The notes below the pieces were generated by a model. It had not been told where the DNA came from and ran no database searches. It saw nothing but the letters and a program-made list of their open reading frames with translations. From assembly GCA_002427745.1 (NCBI GenBank), contig DIYF01000096.1, forward strand, positions 218 to 5,287: 5,070 nt of DNA, written 5' to 3'. A program made the position numbers and the translations under genes. This stretch comes from Roseivirga sp. UBA6061 (GTDB taxonomy: Bacteria; Bacteroidota; Bacteroidia; Cytophagales; Cyclobacteriaceae). This document shows, in pieces, positions 1 through 4,547 of this stretch; the stretch's first letter is position 1, and every line of letters starts with the position of its first letter.

Positions 1-866
1 TCCAGCCAGGCCAGGTGTTTGGCTTCTCTCGGTAGCCTGGTCATATCCATGGCCAGCCCGGTGTAATGTTGTGCTATGTTTGCACCGAGTCCCCTCGATC
101 CTGAGTGGGAGAGTACCGAAAAGTATTTATCTGCAGGAAGGTTGAGCTCATTTTCGGGATCCAGAATTTCTGCAATCCCGAATTCCACAAAGTGATTGCC
201 CCCTCCGGATGATCCCAGCTGGATTCTGGCCTTGTTTTTAAGCGACCTGAGCATACCGATCTCATCAAACAATGAATGGCCCAGAACCTTATGATCTCTG
301 GAGGTTCTGAAGCTGGTCTGACCAAAACGCGTGTTCTCCATCAATACATCGGTAAGCCAGCCTGTGTTTTGATGTACAAAGGCCGGGGGAATGTCGTATA
401 AGCTCATGCTCATACGGCAACCGATGTCCACACCCACTGCAAATGGAATGACCGCATTCTCTGTAGCGAGTACACCACCTACGGGTAGTCCATAGCCCTG
501 GTGGGCATCGGGCATCAATGCCCCTGTTTTGGCCACCGGAAGCCTCATGGCGATTTCCATCTGGTCCAGTGCTCCCTGCTCTATGCCTTCTTCACCATAA
601 ATGGTATAGGGAAGGCCCTGCTTTCTCAATGCCCGGCATTTACTTCGTTCGGCAGCTTCCATGATGCTCCCGGCCAGAGATCCGAATACCTCATGTTTCC
701 TGTAAAGAGCCGGATTTTCAGCCACTCTCCTGAGCATGGCCTTTTTATGTAAGATGGATTTGCCTTTAAAATGTTCATCGATGACAGTCAATGCCATTTC
801 GGAGACTTCATCCGATGTATAACCTAGTTTTTTCAGGTCTTTGTCTGTAAGTTTTCTAGCGCCCAT
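1..866 (-). CDS. rtcB: RtcB family RNA ligase (partial, N-terminal 288 residues)
   Basis: This gene encodes the N-terminal part of an RtcB RNA ligase, the GTP- and manganese-dependent enzyme that joins 2',3'-cyclic-phosphate or 3'-phosphate RNA ends to 5'-OH ends. It is cut off by the left edge of the window; the full family length is roughly 460-480 residues, so about 60 percent is present. Visible family signatures are MPDAHQGYGLPVGG (residues 118-131), VGVDIGCRM (144-152, with putative metal ligands D147 and C150), GSSGGGNHFVE (218-228, H225) and SHSGSRGLG (253-261, H254). The guanylylated histidine near the C-terminus lies outside the window. The start at 866 is chosen because AGGACC lies just upstream and the reading begins MGARKLTDKDLK, with no earlier in-frame ATG nearby. 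It is the last gene of the row within view. The same frame is open to base 1. Function is assigned with high confidence; its biological substrate is not known, though tRNA is suggested by the neighbouring array. Confidence 0.95.
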   Translation of the reverse strand, partial: MGARKLTDKDLKKLGYTSDEVSEMALTVIDEHFKGKSILHKKAMLRRVAENPALYRKHEVFGSLAGSIMEAAERSKCRALRKQGLPYTIYGEEGIEQGALDQMEIAMRLPVAKTGALMPDAHQGYGLPVGGVLATENAVIPFAVGVDIGCRMSMSLYDIPPAFVHQNTGWLTDVLMENTRFGQTSFRTSRDHKVLGHSLFDEIGMLRSLKNKARIQLGSSGGGNHFVEFGIAEILDPENELNLPADKYFSVLSHSGSRGLGANIAQHYTGLAMDMTRLPREAKHLAWL

Positions 867-889
867 GATGGGGTCCTGTTTATGATAAT

Positions 890-919
890 GTATCTCCCGA
901 TATCTCAATCGGGAGATAC
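890..919. repeat. 12-bp-stem palindrome between rtcB and the small upstream gene
   Basis: The arms GTATCTCCCGAT and ATCGGGAGATAC pair perfectly around a six-base loop. The core CTCCCGAT...ATCGGGAG is the same as the palindrome found inside two tRNA-like elements at 4351-4371 and 4911-4932, so this is a dispersed REP-like family. It sits in the 66-base spacer upstream of rtcB. No T-run follows on the minus strand, so a classical terminator is unlikely; an mRNA processing or stability hairpin is possible. Confidence 0.85.
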
Positions 920-932
920 TGAATGAGTTTGA

Positions 933-1160
933 TTAAGTCACCTTAACAAAGGTGCCAAGCTCAAGTGCTTTTCTGATGTAGCGCATCATGATGATGGCCT
1001 TATCACTCTTCAGAAAAGTGGCATCTCCTATATCTTCTACCGGGACCGGAAAGCAATATTGATCCTGCTCTATCGGAACATTGTAATACAAGTGCCCGGC
1101 ACGGTAATGTGAGAATTGAACCTGGTTGTCTTTTACAATTTGCTTTAATGTCATATTCAT
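933..1160 (-). CDS. small conserved-looking protein of RNA-repair locus, unknown function
   Basis: A protein of 75 residues if it starts at the ATG at 1160. A longer reading would need the GTG at 1169. The sequence GGTGATC, a good match to the anti-Shine-Dalgarno complement, overlaps that GTG and lies about six bases before the ATG at 1160, which favours 1160; an ATG at 1154 is also possible. There is no signal peptide or membrane segment. Visible blocks are FSHYRAGHLYY, FPVPVEDIGDATF and DKAIIMMRYIRKAL. The strongly patterned FPVPxEDxGDATF and MRYIRK stretches look like a conserved family. I believe I have seen similar small proteins beside RtcB, but I cannot name a domain. It lies 66 bases upstream of rtcB on the same strand, which suggests co-transcription and a role as partner or regulator in RNA repair. 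No biochemical function can be given. Confidence 0.8.
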   Translation of the reverse strand: MNMTLKQIVKDNQVQFSHYRAGHLYYNVPIEQDQYCFPVPVEDIGDATFLKSDKAIIMMRYIRKALELGTFVKVT

Positions 1161-1163
1161 TTT

Positions 1164-1170
1164 GATCACC
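1164..1170 (-). promoter_or_regulatory. Shine-Dalgarno site that decides the start of the small gene
   Basis: GGTGATC on the minus strand matches the complement of the 16S rRNA 3' end over seven bases and is six bases (counted from GGTG) before the ATG at 1160. It is the clearest ribosome binding site in the window; most other genes here show A-rich or weak sites. Confidence 0.55.
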
Positions 1171-1254
1171 GGCTGATGACAATCTACAGGCAGCGGACAT
1201 CAGTCGGATTTGTTTTCCCGCTACCTGGGTTTTATATATTAAATGAGTATTAGT

Positions 1255-1286
1255 GGCTCAGAATCGTCCCACGGAGACTCTGAGCC
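1255..1286. repeat. intergenic hairpin, 8-bp stem
   Basis: GGCTCAGA pairs perfectly with TCTGAGCC around a 16-base loop. It lies in the 166-base spacer between the TPR gene and the small gene, next to a second hairpin at 1289-1315. The rest of this spacer (1171-1254) shows nothing else I can support. Confidence 0.75.
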
Positions 1287-1288
1287 GG

Positions 1289-1315
1289 GTACCACCCCTG
1301 CGACCCGGGTGGTAC
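1289..1315. repeat. intergenic hairpin, 9-bp stem
   Basis: GTACCACCC pairs perfectly with GGGTGGTAC around a nine-base loop. On the minus strand it begins 11 bases after the stop codon of the TPR gene. No run of T follows, so it is not a textbook terminator. It could be a REP-like element protecting the 3' end of the upstream message or a partial attenuator. Confidence 0.75.
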
Positions 1316-1326
1316 ATGTAAGATTA

Positions 1327-1884
1327 TCAGTTGGAAAGCACCTTTCGCCAGCGCATCTTCAGTCGCTTGTACTTGTTGCGCTTGATGTGCTTTTTCAACT
1401 CATCGGCATCCTCGTTGTCCATAGATTCAAACAAGGCTTTTCTGTAGTATTCGATGGCACTGGCGTAGTGTCCTTCGGATTCTTCGGCCTGGCCCAGTTT
1501 TTCAAATATGTAAGACTTATTGAGGCCGGGAACCTTGATGGCTTTTAGCATAAGTGCTTTCAGTCCCTGGTATTTGTTGTGTTTCTCGTACATAATGGCG
1601 AGCTCGCGGTACACTGACTCAAACTTCGGATCGAAGCGTATAGCCAGATGATAGTGGCGCTCAGCCAGTTCAAGATTCTCAAGGTTATACCAGTAAAGGT
1701 CTCCCATAGAGGCATGGAGTCTGGCGTATCCGGGTTCTTCCATCAAACCGTTTTCCAACAGTCTTTTGGCTTCATCGTATTTGCCGTGATCCATGGCATC
1801 TTCTGCCAACTGAATTACATTCTCGATATATTCAGCATAAGTGTTCATTTTATTCAGTTTGTGAACAGCTACCTGCTGTTCCAT
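1327..1884 (-). CDS. TPR-repeat protein with basic C-terminal tail
   Basis: A 185-residue soluble protein made of about four tetratricopeptide repeats: roughly residues 20-53 (pattern LAEDAMDHGKYDEAKRLLENGL), 54-88 (MGDLYWYNLENLELAERHYHLA), 89-121 (weaker) and 122-156 (EKLGQAEESEGHYASAIEYY). The last 24 residues are strongly basic (KKHIKRNKYKRLKMRWRK), which could contact RNA, an inference from charge only. TPRs normally form a protein-binding superhelix, so a scaffold or adaptor role for the repair proteins is likely. The start at 1884 overlaps the end of the upstream gene by 16 bases (ATGGAACAGCAGGTAG carries both this start and that stop), which implies translational coupling. An alternative ATG at 1848 would remove 12 residues that lie before the first repeat. 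There is no signal peptide. Confidence 0.85.
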   Translation of the reverse strand: MEQQVAVHKLNKMNTYAEYIENVIQLAEDAMDHGKYDEAKRLLENGLMEEPGYARLHASMGDLYWYNLENLELAERHYHLAIRFDPKFESVYRELAIMYEKHNKYQGLKALMLKAIKVPGLNKSYIFEKLGQAEESEGHYASAIEYYRKALFESMDNEDADELKKHIKRNKYKRLKMRWRKVLSN

Positions 1885-2375
1885 TTTTTCTTAACTCTCA
1901 TCAGTTGACCACTTTTAGGGTGCACATAGAACTTTGGATGCCAGTAGGAGACAAGCTCCTTTCGAGCTCCCCAGCGGGCATGTCCCATGATTTTTCCATC
2001 TTCAATAGTGGCTTTGGTTTCAACAAAGTCTTCCAGATGGTCGAATACATGTTGGCCTAAAAGCGTGTTTTTATCCATCCTTTTACAAAGCTGAGAATAG
2101 ACCTTGTCCCAGTATTTGCCTTCGTGCTTTTCGAGAAAGCGAATCAGGGGTTTCAGGTTGTCGCATTGGTATTTCATACCTCCGCTTCTGACCTTCATGC
2201 CTTCCTTCTGCTTCTCATTCTCGAAGTGATTGTTCCCAGCATTTTTCTGGTAGCCTTTCTTTTTGGTTTTCACCAGGCTTCCTCTGCGGTAACATTCGAT
2301 CAGCTCTTCGTGTAAGCGCTTATCTCTGCGTTTTTGCCGCTTTTGCAAGGATGGTTTTAATGTACCTGTGTCCAT
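1869..2375 (-). CDS. basic 168-residue protein of RNA-repair locus, unknown function
   Basis: I do not recognise a named domain. The first 60 or so residues are highly charged and mostly basic (KRQKRRDKR, KTKKKGYQK), probably flexible and able to bind nucleic acid. The C-terminal half looks folded, with blocks LKPLIRFLEKHEGKYWDKVYS (residues 74-94), LLGQHVFDHLEDFV (105-118) and a final FYVHPKSGQLMRVKKKW (149-165) that resembles a small beta hairpin. The stop codon overlaps the start of the TPR gene, so the two are probably translated together. It lies 89 bases after the slipin-like gene. No clear Shine-Dalgarno site precedes the ATG (the upstream bases are AATAAAACAGAC), which is common in Bacteroidetes. 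The conserved-looking C-terminal blocks and position suggest an RNA-binding component of the repair system, but this is inference. Confidence 0.8.
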   Translation of the reverse strand: MDTGTLKPSLQKRQKRRDKRLHEELIECYRRGSLVKTKKKGYQKNAGNNHFENEKQKEGMKVRSGGMKYQCDNLKPLIRFLEKHEGKYWDKVYSQLCKRMDKNTLLGQHVFDHLEDFVETKATIEDGKIMGHARWGARKELVSYWHPKFYVHPKSGQLMRVKKKWNSR

Positions 2376-2389
2376 GTCTGTTTTATTCA

Positions 2390-2413
2390 GGTCGCGGACC
2401 GGAGCCCGCGACC
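2390..2413. repeat. intergenic GC-rich hairpin, 8-bp stem
   Basis: GGTCGCGG and CCGCGACC pair perfectly around an eight-base loop. It lies in the 89-base spacer downstream of the slipin-like gene. On the minus strand it ends 14 bases before the next ATG and could affect translation of the 168-residue protein. Confidence 0.75.
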
Positions 2414-2423
2414 ATTGTTGCAG

Positions 2424-2443
2424 TCCCTACGCTATGGTAGGGA
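2424..2443. repeat. intergenic hairpin, 7-bp stem
   Basis: TCCCTAC pairs with GTAGGGA around the loop GCTATG. It is the second of three consecutive palindromes in this spacer and resembles dispersed repeats of Bacteroidetes genomes. Confidence 0.7.
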
Positions 2444-2445
2444 TT

Positions 2446-2459
2446 CAGAGAGTTCTCTG
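2446..2459. repeat. short palindrome after the slipin-like gene
   Basis: CAGAGA-GT-TCTCTG is an almost perfect palindrome five bases beyond the stop codon of the slipin-like gene. It is the third palindrome of the spacer. Confidence 0.55.
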
Positions 2460-2464
2460 TAAGG

Positions 2465-3565
2465 TCACTTAAAGCCAGTGAAGACTTCCTTCAGCTGATC
2501 TACCACTTTGCTGCCACCTGAGAGAGAGATGTTGCTGACGTTGTCGGCAATCTTCTCTACATACTCCATCTCCTTGAGTCGGAACAACATGTCGTTGTCC
2601 TCCATCAGTTTGGCGGTGTTCAGCAAGCTTCTGGTAGCCGCTGTTTCTTCCCTTCTGGCAATGACATTGGCCTGAGCCTGCTTTTGTGCTACCAGTACCT
2701 GGTTCATGATGTTTTTTACTTCACCGGGCAGAATGATGTCCTTGACACCACAATCCCTGATCTCAATTCCCAGATCACCGGCTTTTGCCCTGAGCACTTC
2801 TTTCACGTAGGCAGCGATAGAAGTTTTCTCTTCAAGCAGTTCATCCAATGTATATCGACCTATGAATTCCCTCAATGCCAGTTGCATCAGCACGTACAGT
2901 TGCTTTACATAGTCCTTGTTCTCGATCAGGGCCCTGACAGTGTCAATGACCTTGTATTGACCGAAGAAGTTGACTCTCAAAGCGGCTTTGTCCCGGGTCA
3001 GAATTTCCTGACCTGACACTTCCATTTGTACGAGCCTCATATCGGCTTTCATCACACTGATGGGGGTGGCGTTTCTCCAGAAGTAGTGACCCCCTGTGTT
3101 CAGGGTTCTTTCGAATTTTCCATCCACCATCAACAGGCCAGATTCGTAGTTTTCTACTACAAAGGCCCTGATGTAAGCCTGTAATTCTCTTTTTGTCAGC
3201 AGTTCTTTGCTGAATTCGGCCGGGATTTCATAATCTTTCAAATCTGCTTTCACAAACCTGTAATCGATCAATCCCTTCCAGAAAGCGTATCGGCCTGCTG
3301 TGAGAATTCCCTTGAAATTGCCGTGTTCAAAGTGCACGACAATTTCGCTGTCTTTTACCTCAACCACCTCCAGCAATGCTGCCAGTTTGGGGTCTTTCAA
3401 GAGCAGGTTGAGCTCTTTCGTAGTGGTGAAAGGCTGGGTCAGATCGTATTCGATTACATAATCGAAAAGTGATACCCAATAGGTACCTGCGGTGAGTACT
3501 GTTCTGTAATCACCTCGTCTGAAAACCAGACCCACCATTCCTTCATTGATGCGTATCCTTTTCAT
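2465..3565 (-). CDS. slipin-like SPFH/Band-7 domain protein
   Basis: A 366-residue protein of the SPFH/Band-7 (stomatin, prohibitin, flotillin) superfamily. The SPFH domain covers about residues 165-310, with the pattern MEVSGQEILTRDKAALRVNFFGQYKV, then ALREFIGRYTLDELL, then a beta-strand block IRDCGVKDIILPGEVKNIM and an Ala/Gln/Glu-rich helix (QVLVAQKQAQANVIARREETAATRSL) that should form a coiled coil for oligomerisation. Unlike membrane stomatins it has no N-terminal hydrophobic segment, so it is probably soluble. Instead residues 1-165 contain three related segments: GLVFRRGDYRTVLTAGTYWV (12-31), IVVHFEHGNFKGILTAGRYAF (75-95) and GLLMVDGKFERTLNTGGHYFW (143-163). SPFH proteins of this soluble type are encoded beside RtcB in several bacteria and have been proposed as scaffolds of RNA-repair complexes. 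The start at 3565 has no Shine-Dalgarno site, only A-rich sequence. It is the first protein gene after the tRNA-like array. Confidence 0.93.
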   Translation of the reverse strand: MKRIRINEGMVGLVFRRGDYRTVLTAGTYWVSLFDYVIEYDLTQPFTTTKELNLLLKDPKLAALLEVVEVKDSEIVVHFEHGNFKGILTAGRYAFWKGLIDYRFVKADLKDYEIPAEFSKELLTKRELQAYIRAFVVENYESGLLMVDGKFERTLNTGGHYFWRNATPISVMKADMRLVQMEVSGQEILTRDKAALRVNFFGQYKVIDTVRALIENKDYVKQLYVLMQLALREFIGRYTLDELLEEKTSIAAYVKEVLRAKAGDLGIEIRDCGVKDIILPGEVKNIMNQVLVAQKQAQANVIARREETAATRSLLNTAKLMEDNDMLFRLKEMEYVEKIADNVSNISLSGGSKVVDQLKEVFTGFK

Positions 3566-4003
3566 CGTTTTTAGTATTTGTGAAAGTGTTTGCCCGTATT
3601 GTCTGTCCCGTCCGGACAGGAATCAGGCTTACACCTTCGGTTGTTACTTTTTGAGTAGTCCGGATCAGATCCTGCCTAATGCAATGGACCTGGTCCCGAC
3701 CTATGTTTATCGGCCAGATAAATTCTTTTAAAAGGGAAGTGGCCGTGATAAACCATTTTGCCAAAGCGAAGGATTCATTAAGTCTCAATTCGCTTATGAG
3801 TGCTTCAGGGTCAGAGAAATCCCTTCAAACGAGTGGGCCCGTTCTCTCTGGATTTGCCTTCGGCTGAAGGAGTCATGAGTTGCATCAGGCGGTATCCTGA
3901 ATGCCCTGGCTTTGTCAAAAGGCTCCTGTTCAGACCGGAATCTGAACCGGGGCTTATCCACACACCGCTTCCCGGTGTCAGCTGTTTTTAGGGAAGTCAG
4001 CCA
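3566..4003. other. 438-base non-coding stretch rich in small hairpins (possible leader)
   Basis: No convincing gene lies between the tRNA-like array and the slipin-like gene. Short open frames here lack any protein-like pattern. I see many short inverted repeats: CTGTCC/GGACAG (3603-3619), GGATC/GATCC (3662-3672), TTTATC/GATAAA (3706-3722), AAGCGAA/TTCGCTT (3764-3795), CCTTC/GAAGG (3857-3870), GTTCAGA/TCTGAAC (3928-3947) and ACACCG/CGGTGT (3962-3978). Several have five- or six-base loops and stems of six or seven pairs. This could be the 5' leader of the slipin-rtcB message, a structured RNA continuing the array, or decayed tRNA sequence. I could not find a Bacteroidetes-type promoter (TTTG, then TAnnTTTG) on the minus strand. 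Confidence 0.45.
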
Positions 4004-4075
4004 CTTCCGGAAGATGGATTTTGAGTCCATTACCTAGATTAACAGTCTAGTGCTCTACCTCTGAGCTACTCCTTA
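4004..4075 (-). ncRNA. chimeric tRNA-like element: Asn(GUU) 5' part joined to a Leu(CAA)-like anticodon arm
   Basis: On the minus strand this reads AAGGAG, TA, a D-arm GCTC-AGAGGTA-GAGC, A26, then a perfect anticodon arm CTAGA-CTGTTAA-TCTAG with anticodon GUU (Asn; anticodon at 4041-4043). In place of the variable loop and T-arm a second perfect anticodon-like arm follows, ATGGA-CTCAAAA-TCCAT, with anticodon CAA (Leu), and then CTTCCGGAAG, which resembles a Leu class II variable arm. No T-arm or 3' acceptor is found downstream. The 5' acceptor AAGGAG matches, with one bulged base, the 3' acceptor CTCCCTT of the preceding element rather than anything in this one. It cannot be a normal tRNA as it stands. 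It is either a recombined pseudogene or part of an unusual tRNA-like RNA. Confidence 0.6.
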
Positions 4076-4139
4076 AAAGGGAGACAGGATTCGAACCTGC
4101 GACATCATTCGACACTCTAACCAACTGAGCTACTACCCC
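4076..4139 (-). ncRNA. tRNA-like element lacking an anticodon arm
   Basis: The element starts GGGGTAG, TA, then a canonical D-arm GCTC-AGTTGGTTA-GAGT, and ends with a canonical T-arm GCAGG-TTCGAAT-CCTGT followed by CTCCCTT. Only about 13 bases (GTCGAATGATGTC) separate the two arms, where about 23 are expected, so no normal anticodon arm can form; at best CGA and TCG pair. The two acceptor halves match poorly with each other, but the 5' half GGGGTAG is perfectly complementary to CTACCCC of the element before it, and CTCCCTT fits the AAGGAG of the element after it. It is non-functional in decoding; whether it decays or serves another role is open. Confidence 0.6.
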
Positions 4140-4158
4140 ATATGTGTTACTGTTTGAG

Positions 4159-4254
4159 TGGGGTAGGGAGGATTCGAACCTCCGACCTTCGAGTCTTGAA
4201 ATACATCAAACCAAGTAGCATACCATTACCTATTGGCAGGGTACTATGGGGCTA
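4159..4254 (-). ncRNA. aberrant tRNA-like element with expanded anticodon and variable loops
   Basis: The 3' part is canonical: AGGTC, T-arm GGAGG-TTCGAAT-CCTCC, acceptor CTACCCC and discriminator A. Upstream, AGTA and TGCT can form a D-stem around an enlarged D-loop that includes AATGGTA, and CTTGG can pair with TCAAG around an 11-base loop containing TTTG (a possible Gln UUG anticodon). An extra ACTCGA lies before AGGTC and looks like the 3' anticodon stem (TCGA) of a different tRNA whose 5' stem TCGA is in the next element. The best 5' acceptor candidate, TAGCCCC, does not pair with CTACCCC. The 5' boundary is therefore uncertain. Confidence 0.5.
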
Positions 4255-4267
4255 TACCGAAACCCTC

Positions 4268-4286
4268 ATCAGGCCTTATGCCTGAT
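4268..4286. repeat. hairpin between tRNA-like elements, 7-bp stem
   Basis: ATCAGGC pairs perfectly with GCCTGAT around the loop CTTAT. It lies nine bases downstream of the Lys(UUU)-like element on the minus strand, in the widest spacer of the left part of the array. It could be a processing or pausing signal. There is no T-run. Confidence 0.65.
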
Positions 4287-4295
4287 CTATTCCAG

Positions 4296-4383
4296 TGCAT
4301 CCGAAAGGACTCGAACCTTTAACCCACGGGGCAAAAACCCGTTGCTCTACGCTCCCGATAGCTATCGGGAGAGCTACAAATGC
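4296..4383 (-). tRNA. tRNA-Lys(UUU)-like with a palindromic hairpin in the D-loop
   Basis: An 88-base cloverleaf: acceptor GCATTTG paired with CGGATGC (two G-U pairs), TA, D-stem GCTC/GAGC, a 23-base D-loop, A26, anticodon arm ACGGG-TTTTTGC-CCCGT, five-base variable loop GGGTT, T-arm AAAGG-TTCGAGT-CCTTT, discriminator A, no encoded CCA. The anticodon at positions 34-36 is UUU (Lys), with G37 and C38 instead of the usual A37 A38. The D-loop holds the perfect palindrome TCCCGATAGCTATCGGGA in place of the normal AGTTGG region, so the usual G18-G19 contact with the T-loop is disturbed. An almost identical D-loop insert occurs in the Ile-like element at 4815-4943. A tRNA finder would probably score this low; function as a translating tRNA is doubtful. 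Confidence 0.6.
4351..4371. repeat. REP-like palindrome inside a tRNA-like D-loop
   Basis: CTCCCGATAGCTATCGGGAG is a perfect 20-base palindrome. With flanks, the 25 bases at 4351-4375 match 4911-4935 with a single difference, and the core recurs at 890-919. Confidence 0.85.
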
Positions 4384-4389
4384 ATTTTC

Positions 4390-4460
4390 AGGCGAGCGCC
4401 AGATTCGAACTGACCTTCAGGCATAAGCGGCCTGCGTGCTTCCGATACACTACACTCACC
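4390..4460 (-). tRNA. tRNA-like, anticodon position reads CUU (Lys) but lacks U33
   Basis: A 71-base cloverleaf: acceptor GGTGAGT with GCTCGCC (two G-U pairs), a three-base connector GTA, D-stem GTGT/GCAC around ATCGGAA, G26, anticodon stem CAGGC/GCCTG, loop CGCTTAT, a very short variable region AAG, T-arm GTCAG-TTCGAAT-CTGGC, discriminator U. The loop places CUU at positions 34-36, but position 33 is G rather than the nearly invariant U, and position 38 is U. Its first base directly follows the CCA of the upstream Tyr-like element. All stems are intact, so the fold appears maintained while the decoding loop is abnormal. Confidence 0.6.
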
Positions 4461-4547
4461 TGGTGGAAATGGCAGGATTCGAACCTGCTAAGCCGAAGGG
4501 CACCGGTTTTACAGACCGGTACAACTCACCATCGTTGTCGCATTTCC
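4461..4547 (-). tRNA. tRNA-Tyr(GUA) with encoded CCA
   Basis: The best-preserved element, 87 bases with the CCA end. The acceptor GGAAATG pairs perfectly with CATTTCC, followed by A and CCA. The anticodon arm is CCGGT-CTGTAAA-ACCGG with anticodon GUA (Tyr). A class II variable arm of 14 bases (TGCCCTTCGGCTTA) contains a GCC/GGC stem, as expected for bacterial Tyr tRNA. The T-arm is GCAGG-TTCGAAT-CCTGC. The D-arm is unusual: C8 and G9 replace the usual U8, and a five-pair stem ACAAC/GTTGT closes the loop GATGGTGA. It is the only element here with an encoded CCA. Confidence 0.75.

Noticed and set aside
1289..1315. Rho-independent terminator after the TPR gene
   Set aside because: The stem is strong but no T-run follows on the minus strand; annotated as a hairpin only.
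1243..1548. Open frame of 101 codons on the plus strand
   Set aside because: It is antisense to the TPR gene and begins in the intergenic hairpins; no independent support.
3543..3788. Open frame of 81 codons on the minus strand overlapping the slipin start
   Set aside because: It overlaps the well-supported slipin start in another frame and its composition shows no recognisable fold or motif.
3566..4003. Sigma-54 promoter, as used by RtcR-controlled rtcB operons
   Set aside because: I found no GG-N10-GC pair with acceptable context on the minus strand, and no RtcR gene is in the window.
3794..4030. Open frame of 78 codons on the minus strand between the array and the slipin-like gene
   Set aside because: It starts inside the Asn/Leu tRNA-like element, overlaps several hairpins, has no protein-like pattern and no ribosome binding site.
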